Shown here: in pieces, positions 40,979 to 47,551 of the stretch
Layout: every line of letters starts with the position of its first letter
How positions within the stretch are numbered: position 1 is the stretch's first letter
Position numbers and translations under genes: made by a program
The notes under the pieces: generated by a model
Told to the model about the DNA's origin: nothing
The model's input: the letters and a program-made list of their open reading frames with translations, nothing else
Databases searched by the model: none
Assembly: GCF_008711155.1 (NCBI RefSeq)
Contig: NZ_VUYQ01000004.1
Coordinates: 85,627 to 149,626, forward strand
DNA from: Dechloromonas sp. CZR5
GTDB lineage: Bacteria; Pseudomonadota; Gammaproteobacteria; Burkholderiales; Rhodocyclaceae
Reading direction: 5' to 3'
DNA length: 64,000 nucleotides

Positions 40979-41944
40979 ATGTACATTCGAAAGAAGCTAC
41001 GCAGTATCGGGAACCACCTGAAGCCCTTCACCCCTAGTCAGGCCTTCTACGTTGTGCTCACCGATCTGAAGGACCGACTCGACGACGTAGCCAAGGTGGG
41101 CTTCTCCATACCGCTTGTACTTGGTGAACAACTCCTACCATCCGGTGAATTCGGTATCGCCAGCCGGCGAAACGCCGACGGCGAGGAAATCGTCCACAAG
41201 GACCAACCGCTCGAGACCCATTACCGACAGCGAGAATGGATTTGGAAGGAATTCCGCGGTCGCTACGACTACGTGGAGCGGTCGAAGATCGTTGATGTGC
41301 CGTATAAGCGGTATCCCCGCTCGTGGAAAAAACCACACGGCGTAGAGTTGCAGATACGCACGGCGCCAACAGATACACTCGTCATCGTCGCCGGCCCGTT
41401 CCGAAGTGGTGAAGTCGACGAGGAACTGCTGCTCAATACCGTCCATATGTTCGTGGAACTGTTCGGAGAGTGCCGCCTGGTAAAGGAAGATTTGGCTGAA
41501 GTGAAGCAGACACCGATCCGACGCCTGAATTGGGAGGTACTACCGCCTGGCAAGTATCCATGGGCACGTGCTGAATCGGCCGTCGACCACGTTATCCGCA
41601 CCGTTTCTCTAGGAGACCAGGCCGTACTGCGCGAGCGTGTGAAGACAATTACGGCTTTCGAACCTGACTTCATCGCAGTCGGTCGCAATGGCTTCTCCCG
41701 GTACGTGGTTTATGGATGGGATCGACACGAGCTGTATGTGCTCGAGAGCACAGAGGTGAACAACGCCACTTATGTCCTTAAGAAGAACTGGGAGGCTATT
41801 TCCGCGATGACAAAGGCGCAGGTGCTAGACGATGGTGTGCACCATGCCCGGCTGGTGCATCGCGGCACTTGGTGGAAGGCCATCGGCGACCTAATGCGGA
41901 CTGAAGGCATTTTGCCGCCGGGCGCGTGGCGCAAACACCCCTAA
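40979..41944 (+). CDS. Unknown protein downstream of CBASS
   Basis: 321 aa, soluble, no signal peptide or membrane helix. Ribosome site AAAGGACTGG before the ATG. Recognisable stretches such as RQREWIWKEFRGRYDYVERSK and HMFVELFGECRLVKEDLAEVKQTPIRRLNWEVLPPG do not point to a known family. It follows the CD-NTase by 49 bp on the same strand, but its codon use is clearly richer in GC and C-ending codons than the two CBASS genes, so it may have another origin. Could be an accessory defence gene or an independent cargo gene. Confidence 0.6.
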   Translation: MYIRKKLRSIGNHLKPFTPSQAFYVVLTDLKDRLDDVAKVGFSIPLVLGEQLLPSGEFGIASRRNADGEEIVHKDQPLETHYRQREWIWKEFRGRYDYVERSKIVDVPYKRYPRSWKKPHGVELQIRTAPTDTLVIVAGPFRSGEVDEELLLNTVHMFVELFGECRLVKEDLAEVKQTPIRRLNWEVLPPGKYPWARAESAVDHVIRTVSLGDQAVLRERVKTITAFEPDFIAVGRNGFSRYVVYGWDRHELYVLESTEVNNATYVLKKNWEAISAMTKAQVLDDGVHHARLVHRGTWWKAIGDLMRTEGILPPGAWRKHP

Positions 41945-42201
41945 AGAGCAATCGTGGGGCCTAATTCAAGCTGAAGCTCATTTGTCGCCACGTTGATTTG
42001 CTGCGCGCAGTCATTCGCGAACCCAATAATTGATCTCCCGTAGCGCCGAGCTGTTTTCATTCAGGTGGGCGACTATTGGATTCAGAGTTTCAGTATGAGG
42101 TTGACCTTCCCCCGCAAAACTGATCTTCCCCCGCAAAACCGTAGCGGTGAAAAGTAGAGATTTCTGGCAAATTTAACGCCCATCCGGGCAGGAGATTTGA
42201 C

Positions 42202-42369
42202 ATGAAGAAATCGAAATACACCGAAGAGCAGATCGCATTTGCATTGCGTCAGGCAAAGTCTGGCACCGCTGTTGGGGAGGTCTGTCGCAAGATGGGCATA
42301 TCCGAAGCGACGTTCTACAACTGGAAGAAGAAATACGGTGGTCTGGGCGTCACCGAGCGACGCCCGTGA
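42202..42369 (+). pseudogene. IS3 orfA remnant
   Basis: 55 codons encode the helix-turn-helix end of the IS3 OrfA (EVCRKMGISEATFYNWKKKY). It then runs across the deletion joint (TERRP) and stops, so the leucine-zipper part is gone. Confidence 0.85.
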
Positions 42370-42481
42370 AAAGATCGAGCGCTGGCGTGTGGATTACAAC
42401 GAATTCAGGCCGCACAACTCACTGGGCAACCTGACCCCGAGCGAGTTCCGGTTCGCTCACCTTGAAGTCGGAAATCTCTAA
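42353..42481 (+). pseudogene. IS3 orfB (transposase) C-terminal remnant
   Basis: About 42 codons in another frame: SDAREKIERWRVDYNEFRPH, NSLGNLTPSEFRFAHLEVGNL. This is the last part of an IS3 rve integrase domain; only the terminal E-region is left. Confidence 0.85.
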
Positions 42482-42704
42482 TGTCGACTGCTCGGTTAGC
42501 CGGGAGGAGGTCACAGTCTCATTTAACGAAGGTGTTTACAGCAGACACCGATACGGCGGCTGCCCATCGTCATTCAGAGCCTGCTGTTCGGAATTGCTAA
42601 TTCAGCTTAGGGTCAGATACTGCCTTCGCTGCTGACGAAAGCTACCGTTGAACCCCGTCAGCAGTTGAATGGCAGGTAACGTAGCTCTCAGCTGTTGGGT
42701 AGTA

Positions 42705-43010
42705 TCAGTACTTTCTGTCTGCTAGGATTGACTTGGCTTCACTTGCAATTGCATCGATCACAACCCCAGTGTTATCACCTGCTGAAATGGCGCAGGCCAA
42801 TAACACAAGTGATGCCGGATGCACCGACATAACTTCGGCAATCTCCTGAAGTTTGTCGAGTGTCGGACTCTTGATCCCTCTTTCGAGGGTACTCAAGTAG
42901 GTCCGGCTCGATACCAGGCTAAAGTCTTCCTGAGTCAATTGGCGACTCTTTCGAACGGATTTTAGTGCGGCAGCGAGGCCTTTGCGCAGGTCCATTTGGG
43001 GCTCGATCAT
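42705..43010 (-). CDS. XRE-family transcriptional regulator
   Basis: 101 aa. Residues about 9-65 form a Cro/C1-type helix-turn-helix (AAALKSVRKSRQLTQEDFSLVSSRTYLSTLERG, SPTLDKLQEIAEVM), followed by a short helical C-terminus. Such small proteins repress their own and neighbouring promoters. Divergent from the next gene; a perfect 10-bp inverted repeat lies 22 bp before its start, a likely operator for both directions. Confidence 0.88.
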   Translation of the reverse strand: MIEPQMDLRKGLAAALKSVRKSRQLTQEDFSLVSSRTYLSTLERGIKSPTLDKLQEIAEVMSVHPASLVLLACAISAGDNTGVVIDAIASEAKSILADRKY

Positions 43011-43031
43011 TGAGCCTCAATGACCTCATTT

Positions 43032-43064
43032 TGAACACTATTGGGCTACAATCTATAGTGTTCA
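43032..43064. promoter_or_regulatory. Perfect inverted-repeat operator
   Basis: TGAACACTAT (43032-43041) and ATAGTGTTCA (43055-43064) are exact inverse copies separated by 13 bp. They lie in the divergent intergenic region of the XRE gene, the expected place for its binding site. Confidence 0.75.
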
Positions 43065-43117
43065 TTTCGGGTAACCATGCTGTGTTTCGAACCTCTGATC
43101 ATGCTCGTCACCCCATC

Positions 43118-43546
43118 ATGTCCGCCTTTGCTGGTACGGGCGAGAACGTTTGGACCTATGTCAATCTGACACACGAAACCGTATGGTTTTGTGCCTCGTT
43201 TGTCGTGCGCAAGTCAGATTCGAGCCAATGGCCGGAGACAATGTTGCTCAGTAAGGCAGAGCAGGTTGTCCATCTTTACCGTAATTTCGGGAGTCTTATC
43301 GAGATGACAAGGCTGATGCTTGTCAGTCCCGGTCGAATGAACAATACGGGAGATTGGCTGATGGAGCCACTTGGCGAAATATGGCGCGGCCAGGATCCGG
43401 CACATGGTGGCGAGATTTTTGTTTACACCCTCCTAGACGGACGCCAATATGTGGACTCGGTACACACCGTGTTGCGTTCCGATCTCTTGGAACTCGAATG
43501 CATCGTAAACCTCACGGAACATGCGAAAAGTGATCTGGAGCGGTGA
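43118..43546 (+). CDS. Unknown protein divergent from the XRE regulator
   Basis: 142 aa from the ATG at 43118, chosen because it lies after the operator; the open frame goes further upstream into the regulator gene. Soluble mixed alpha/beta (ENVWTYVNLTHETVWFCASF; AEQVVHLYRNFGSLIEMTRLML; LGEIWRGQDPAHGGEIFVYTLLDG). No family recognised. First of a probable three-gene unit with the small basic protein and the exonuclease. Confidence 0.55.
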   Translation: MSAFAGTGENVWTYVNLTHETVWFCASFVVRKSDSSQWPETMLLSKAEQVVHLYRNFGSLIEMTRLMLVSPGRMNNTGDWLMEPLGEIWRGQDPAHGGEIFVYTLLDGRQYVDSVHTVLRSDLLELECIVNLTEHAKSDLER

Positions 43547-43563
43547 ATTTCTGATCAGCAATC

Positions 43564-43809
43564 ATGAAAAAACAAAAGCGAGTCGCCCCTGAAAAATCAT
43601 CCGCAGCGGCCAGGAAAGACATGATGCGAGCTTATTTAGTGTCGACTCGGAGTGACTTTGCACTTTCTGTCCAAAAAGCGGGTAGCTTGGGAAACAACGC
43701 TAATGGAGTATTGGCAGGCCCAGTGTTAAGGGCCGCACAACTGGGAGCCCTAGGGGCAGAGCCAAAATTGGGCGAAACGGTTATGGCTAAGGATCGTAAA
43801 GGCACATGA
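43564..43809 (+). CDS. Small basic hypothetical protein
   Basis: 81 aa, 17 bp after the previous gene. Basic N-terminus (MKKQKRVAPEKSSAAARKDMMR) and a Gly/Ala-rich centre (SLGNNANGVLAGPVLRAAQLGALGAEP). No recognised family, no signal peptide. Coding status rests on spacing and direction only. Confidence 0.45.
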   Translation: MKKQKRVAPEKSSAAARKDMMRAYLVSTRSDFALSVQKAGSLGNNANGVLAGPVLRAAQLGALGAEPKLGETVMAKDRKGT

Positions 43810-43902
43810 ATTCCTAGTGCCACGCGCCAAATAGGAATCTATGATACGGACCGCACCAAGAAGGCTAGGGCCGCTCTCTGGCAAAAGATCTGCGCGAAGT
43901 TC

Positions 43903-44391
43903 ATGAGAATATATTTCGATACTGAATTCACCCATCTTGAGGGCAATGCCGAGCGCGAGTTGATCTCGGCCGGGTTCATCTCTGAGGGTGGGCAAGAGTG
44001 GTATGCCGAAATCAGCGATTTCAATCGTGCGCTGTGCTCCCCATTTGTTGTTAGCGCCGTATTGCCGCTCCTCGAAGGAAATGCTGAGACCACTCTACCC
44101 ATCAATATGTTCGGACGTCGACTTTCTGCATGGTTAAACAGTTTTGGCGAGGATGTGGAACTCATCGCCGATCATTCTGCTGATTGGGACCTACTGACCA
44201 AGAGCATATCAGCGCACTTAGCCGCGCTACCCTTCCGGATTCTCAATAAGGTTTGGGAGCCGCCAAACGACGAGCCTCTGCGCATCAAAATACTGGAAGC
44301 GGAACTACGATTCTGGTTTGCCAATCCGCGCAAGAAGCACCATGCCCTGTTTGATGCTCGTCGACTTAAAGTAGTGGTTGAACAGGAATAG
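43903..44391 (+). CDS. DEDD-type 3'-5' exoribonuclease-like protein
   Basis: 162 aa. RNase T-like fold with exo I motif MRIYFDTEFTHLE (Asp, Glu), exo II ELIADHSADWDLL (Asp) and exo III KKHHALFDARRLK (His...Asp), the DEDDh arrangement of the Rv2179c-like exoribonuclease family. Catalytic residues are intact. Family members trim RNA 3' ends; several relatives sit on mobile elements. Here it closes the XRE-linked unit in the island, so a defence or regulation role is possible. Confidence 0.8.
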   Translation: MRIYFDTEFTHLEGNAERELISAGFISEGGQEWYAEISDFNRALCSPFVVSAVLPLLEGNAETTLPINMFGRRLSAWLNSFGEDVELIADHSADWDLLTKSISAHLAALPFRILNKVWEPPNDEPLRIKILEAELRFWFANPRKKHHALFDARRLKVVVEQE

Positions 44392-44655
44392 GGGGGAGCA
44401 CCTCAGCTCAACACGACACCCGATTCATAGCCATCACACCAATGGCGCCGGATTGCTCGGCGTACTGCATAGGCAGTTTCATGTTTGACTTTATTTCCCA
44501 TCAACTTGCGTCGATGACATAGTCCTACAAAGTATGACTGGCTGTATTTCTATACGAATGCGTGGCGGGTTTTCAATGCGAAATGTTGGCGGCTTTTAGT
44601 TGCGATCTCGCGGCGGGGTTCTGATGAGAATTTGTGGCGAATTCTGAGCGAATAC
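44392..44655. other. Intergenic DNA with degenerate ~24-bp repeats (IS end?)
   Basis: Between 44557 and 44650 a unit of about 24 bp is repeated three to four times with variation: GCGAAATGTTGGCGGCTTTT, GCGATCTCGCGGCGGGGTTC, GAGAATTTGTGGCGAATTC. Multiple spaced transposase-binding repeats are typical for IS21-like ends. No transposase gene remains. The permease gene that ends beside it is truncated. Confidence 0.45.
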
Positions 44656-45345
44656 TCACTTCCCAGACTGCCAAAGATTAGGTTGCATTTCCTCTTCCGT
44701 TCGGGCGTTATCAGGAGGCGGGCTGGATTCATCTGTTGTTTTCCAGCCTTGACGATGTCGTATGACCACAATTAGAAACCAGGTCATAGATAGGCTAAGT
44801 GCCACCGGAAGTGCTGCGACAAGAAGATAGTTGCCAAATGACATGTTGAGTGTTTGGCCTATCAGCATGTTCTGTGGATTACCAATAAGCGTTGCCGCAG
44901 ATCCGATATTGGCTGCGCAGGCTAGACCAATGAGAAAAGGTATTGGGTTGAGCCTCCTGGAGAAACAGATCTCCGCAATTACAGGTGCTATCGCTAAGCA
45001 GACAACGTCGTTACTGAATACCGCTGACAGATACGCAGCGATTGCAATAACGGCGCCAAGTAGCATCGAAGGTCGAGTGCGTAGCGCTCCAATTCTGCGT
45101 GCTATCCACTGGTAGAAGCCACCCAATCGAAGTTGAGCAGAAATCACCATGAAAGCGAACAGTAGGATCAGCGAGGGAGAGTTTAGGGACCGAAAGGCTT
45201 CTTCGACGCTCATAGCCTGTGACGCGACGAGGGATATGGCGCCTAACAGAGCAATACCGGTGCGATCCAATTGCACAAACGGAAGGCCGTCGAAAAGCAT
45301 TCCCAGATAGACGAGTAGAAACACCGTTACGATGAGGAAGGTCAT
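44656..45345 (-). CDS. SLC13/ArsB-like anion permease, C-terminally truncated
   Basis: 229 aa, about half of the usual 410-430. Six hydrophobic segments and the family motif AVFSNDVVCLAIAPVIAE plus GSAATLIGNPQNMLIGQ are present, as in the first half of SLC13/CitMHS/ArsB transporters. The frame ends in a polar tail (TTDESSPPPDNARTEEEMQ) next to the degenerate repeats, so an insertion or deletion removed the second half. Probably non-functional; substrate (dicarboxylate, sulfate or arsenite type) cannot be told. Confidence 0.7.
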   Translation of the reverse strand: MTFLIVTVFLLVYLGMLFDGLPFVQLDRTGIALLGAISLVASQAMSVEEAFRSLNSPSLILLFAFMVISAQLRLGGFYQWIARRIGALRTRPSMLLGAVIAIAAYLSAVFSNDVVCLAIAPVIAEICFSRRLNPIPFLIGLACAANIGSAATLIGNPQNMLIGQTLNMSFGNYLLVAALPVALSLSMTWFLIVVIRHRQGWKTTDESSPPPDNARTEEEMQPNLWQSGK

Positions 45346-45443
45346 TTCGATCTAATGCTGAGTCGCCTGTTCATTGAACCGCATCCCTTGCATTCATCTT
45401 CTGTATTGTCGATGATGCGCTGTAAGGTGTTCCATTAGTTAAG

Positions 45444-45544
45444 CACTTGATAGAAGTCGCTTCCTGATTATTTCATCAAGTGCCGTATGCACTTGATGAG
45501 CTTATACATACCGCACTGTATAGGTTATGGATTTTCATCAAGTG
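45444..45544. repeat. Right-end repeats CACTTGATGA
   Basis: Four copies of a 10-bp motif: 45444-45453 (+, 9/10), 45473-45482 (-), 45490-45499 (+), 45535-45544 (-); the last three are perfect. The outermost copy is 19 bp from the island tip. Their clustering and alternating orientation suggest recombinase or accessory-factor binding sites. Confidence 0.7.
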
Positions 45545-45563
45545 TTGCGCGTTTTATAACAAA

Positions 45564-45645
45564 CGAAGGTCATGAAGACGTTCGACAGGGCAAGCAGAAC
45601 CACCGTCTGCCACAGCACGGGGATGTGCAGGCCGACCAGGGTCAC
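45564..45645 (-). pseudogene. DUF486 gene, 5' part
   Basis: From a GTG at 45645 overlapping the folK stop: VTLVGLHIPVLWQTVVLLAL, SNVFMTF, then the island boundary. This is the missing first membrane helix of the DUF486 gene whose remainder is at 20005-20286. Past the junction the frame reads VCYKTRN from island DNA. Confidence 0.9.
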
Positions 45646-46118
45646 AGCTTGACGATGCCCTGGTTGGCGACGGCCGGCAGCCAGGCGGCGACGGTGCCGC
45701 GGCCCGGAATTTCAAGATCGGGGGCGATTTCAGCCAGCGGCTGGAGCACGAAGGCGCGCAGGTGCAGGCGGGGGTGCGGCAGGGTCAGGCGCGGCAGGTC
45801 GACACACTGGTCGTCGTAGAGCAGCAGATCGAGATCGAGCGTGCGCGGCCCGTTGCGTTCGGCGCGGATGCGGCCGAAGCGCTGTTCAATCTCGAGCAGG
45901 GCATCGAGCAGCGCCTCCGGCGCCAGGCTGGTTTCCAGTTCGGCTACCGCATTGATGAACTCTGGCTGATCAGCCAGACCGACCGGTGCCGTCCGGTAGA
46001 GCGACGAGCAATGGATGATGCGGCTGTCCGGCAGGTTGGCCAGTGCGGCAAAGGCAGCGCGGACGGTCGTGGCCGGATCGTCGAGGTTGGCTCCCAGCGC
46101 GACGTAGGCGGTTTTCAT
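45642..46118 (-). CDS. folK: HPPK, folate synthesis FolK
   Basis: 158 aa from the ATG at 46118 (MKTAYVALGANLDDP), overlapping the pcnB stop by ATGA. Signature NGPRTLDLDLLLYDD with the Mg2+-binding Asp pair, plus FINAVAELET and FGRIRAER. It transfers pyrophosphate from ATP to 6-hydroxymethyl-7,8-dihydropterin. Core gene; before island entry it was followed by duf486 and panB, panC, panD in one operon. Confidence 0.96.
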   Translation of the reverse strand: MKTAYVALGANLDDPATTVRAAFAALANLPDSRIIHCSSLYRTAPVGLADQPEFINAVAELETSLAPEALLDALLEIEQRFGRIRAERNGPRTLDLDLLLYDDQCVDLPRLTLPHPRLHLRAFVLQPLAEIAPDLEIPGRGTVAAWLPAVANQGIVKL

Positions 46119-47461
46119 TCGCTGGCGGTATGACCCGAAGCGCCGGCATTGGCCGGCTTCTTGCGCCGACGGCGGCGCTTCTTGTCGCCGGCTTGCTCGG
46201 GCAGCAGCATCTCGGCACGGCGGTCGCCTTCGGCATTCTGGAAGCGCGTCCACCAGTCGGCGATTTCCATGTCGAGTTCGCCGGCCTGGGCACGGAGCAC
46301 CAGGAAATCGTAGCCGGCGCGGAAGCGCGGCTGTTCGAGCAGGGCGTACGGGCGCTTGCCGGCACGTTGTTCGAAGCGCGGCTGCAGAGCCCAGATATCC
46401 TTGATGTCGCCGGCGATGCGGCGGGTAATCGCCAGCTTTTCGCCCTGCACGTCGAGCACGGCATCCATGGCCGAATAAAGCGCCGGAATCTTCGGCTCGC
46501 CCTTTGCCTTGAGCTTTTCCCAGTGCACCAGCACTTCGTGCCAAAGCAGCGTCGCGAACAGGAAGCCGGGCGAGGTGCCCTTGCCACGGCGGACGCGCTC
46601 ATCGGTATTGGCCAGCGACAGCATGACGAACTTCTCGCCCATCGGCTGTTCGAGAATCACGTCGAGCAGCGGCAGCAGGCCATGGTGCAGGCCCGCATCG
46701 CGCAACTGGGTCAGGCATTTGACCGAGTGGCCGGAGGTCAACAGCTTGAGCATTTCGTCGAACAGACGGGCGGCCGGCACGTTTTCGAGCAGGCCGGCCA
46801 TCTCGCGGATCGGCTTCTTCGCTTCCGGATCGATGGACAGGCCGAGTTTGGCGGCCAGGCGGACGGCGCGCAGCATGCGCACCGGGTCTTCGCGGTAGCG
46901 GGCGCGCGGCTCGCCGATCATGCGCAAAGTCTTGGCCTTGAGGTCGCCGACGCCATGGTGGTAGTCGAGCACGGCCTCGGTTGCCGGGTCGTAGTACAGC
47001 GCGTTGGCCGTGAAGTCGCGGCGGGCGGCATCCTCGGCCTGCGAGCCGAAAACGTTGTCGTGCAATACGCGACCGTGTTCGTCCTTCTTCGCATCGTCGC
47101 CCAGTGCGCCGCGGAAGGTGGTCACCTCCAGCGTCTCCTGCCCCATCATGACGTGCACTATCTGGAAACGGCGGCCGATGATGCGCGAGCGGCGGAAATA
47201 GCGACGCACCTCTTCCGGCGTGGCGTCGGTGGCGACGTCGAAATCCTTGGGGTCGGCATCGATCAGCAGGTCGCGCACCGCACCACCGACGACGTAGGCC
47301 TTGTGGCCGTGGCTCTGCAGCGTTTCGCAGACGCGCCGGCTGCCGCTGCTGATGCGGTCACGGGTGATGCCGTGGCTGGAGACGGGGATGACGGCCGGCT
47401 CGTGGCGGTTGGCCCTGGGTTTCTTGCCGCTGAAAACGCGGGAAATGAGTTTGCGGATCAC
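46115..47461 (-). CDS. pcnB: Poly(A) polymerase I PcnB
   Basis: 448 aa. Class II nucleotidyltransferase head AYVVGGAVRDLLIDADPKDFDVATDA (GG...RD and the Asp pair), tRNA-nucleotidyltransferase-like RRDFTANALYYDP and EDPVRMLRAVRLAAKLGL, and a basic C-terminal tail KKRRRRRKKPA typical of bacterial PAP I. Adds poly(A) tails that promote RNA decay. The pcnB-folK pair is a common proteobacterial arrangement, which supports the reconstruction of the operon across the island. Confidence 0.95.
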   Translation of the reverse strand: MIRKLISRVFSGKKPRANRHEPAVIPVSSHGITRDRISSGSRRVCETLQSHGHKAYVVGGAVRDLLIDADPKDFDVATDATPEEVRRYFRRSRIIGRRFQIVHVMMGQETLEVTTFRGALGDDAKKDEHGRVLHDNVFGSQAEDAARRDFTANALYYDPATEAVLDYHHGVGDLKAKTLRMIGEPRARYREDPVRMLRAVRLAAKLGLSIDPEAKKPIREMAGLLENVPAARLFDEMLKLLTSGHSVKCLTQLRDAGLHHGLLPLLDVILEQPMGEKFVMLSLANTDERVRRGKGTSPGFLFATLLWHEVLVHWEKLKAKGEPKIPALYSAMDAVLDVQGEKLAITRRIAGDIKDIWALQPRFEQRAGKRPYALLEQPRFRAGYDFLVLRAQAGELDMEIADWWTRFQNAEGDRRAEMLLPEQAGDKKRRRRRKKPANAGASGHTASE

Positions 47462-47551
47462 GTATTACCGTACGGTTGGCGCCGGTTAGGCTGATAAAAC
47501 GCGAATTTTACCGGATGTCGGTCGTTATTCATGGATTTTACCCATGACCCG

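Larger units (their letters stand above)
42102..42513 (+). mobile_element. IS3-family element, internally deleted (412 bp)
   Basis: Ends form inverted repeats TGACCTTCCCCC (left) / GGGAGGAGGTCA (right). Inside are the start of orfA (MKKSKYTEEQIAFALRQAK, WKKKYGGLGV) and the end of orfB (REKIERWRVDYNEFRPHNSL, NLTPSEFR); about 800 bp with the DDE catalytic domain are missing. The end sequence CTTCCCCCGCAAAAC occurs twice in tandem at the left. No target duplication is visible. It could only move with help from a complete copy elsewhere. Confidence 0.85.
20288..45563. mobile_element. 25.3-kb copper-resistance/defence genomic island
   Basis: Limits come from rebuilding the interrupted DUF486 gene: plus-strand CCAGG-CG at 20281-20287 joins CG-AAGGT at 45564-45570 to restore NVFMTF-AWYSHL without gain or loss, leaving a 2-bp CG duplication. 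A truncated tyrosine recombinase gene lies 80 bp inside the left end. A CACTTG motif lies 20 bp from the left tip and, inverted, 19 bp from the right tip. The cargo is copper/silver resistance, a CBASS operon, other probable defence or unknown genes and IS remnants. Most cargo genes are AT-richer than the flanks. The element is probably immobile now because the recombinase lacks its C-terminus. Confidence 0.9.

Noticed and set aside
20288..45563. Island as a tRNA-integrated element or ICE
   Set aside because: No tRNA at either end and no conjugation or relaxase genes were seen; the target is a protein gene.
46043..47494. 483-codon plus-strand frame opposite pcnB
   Set aside because: Antisense shadow; pcnB has all family motifs.
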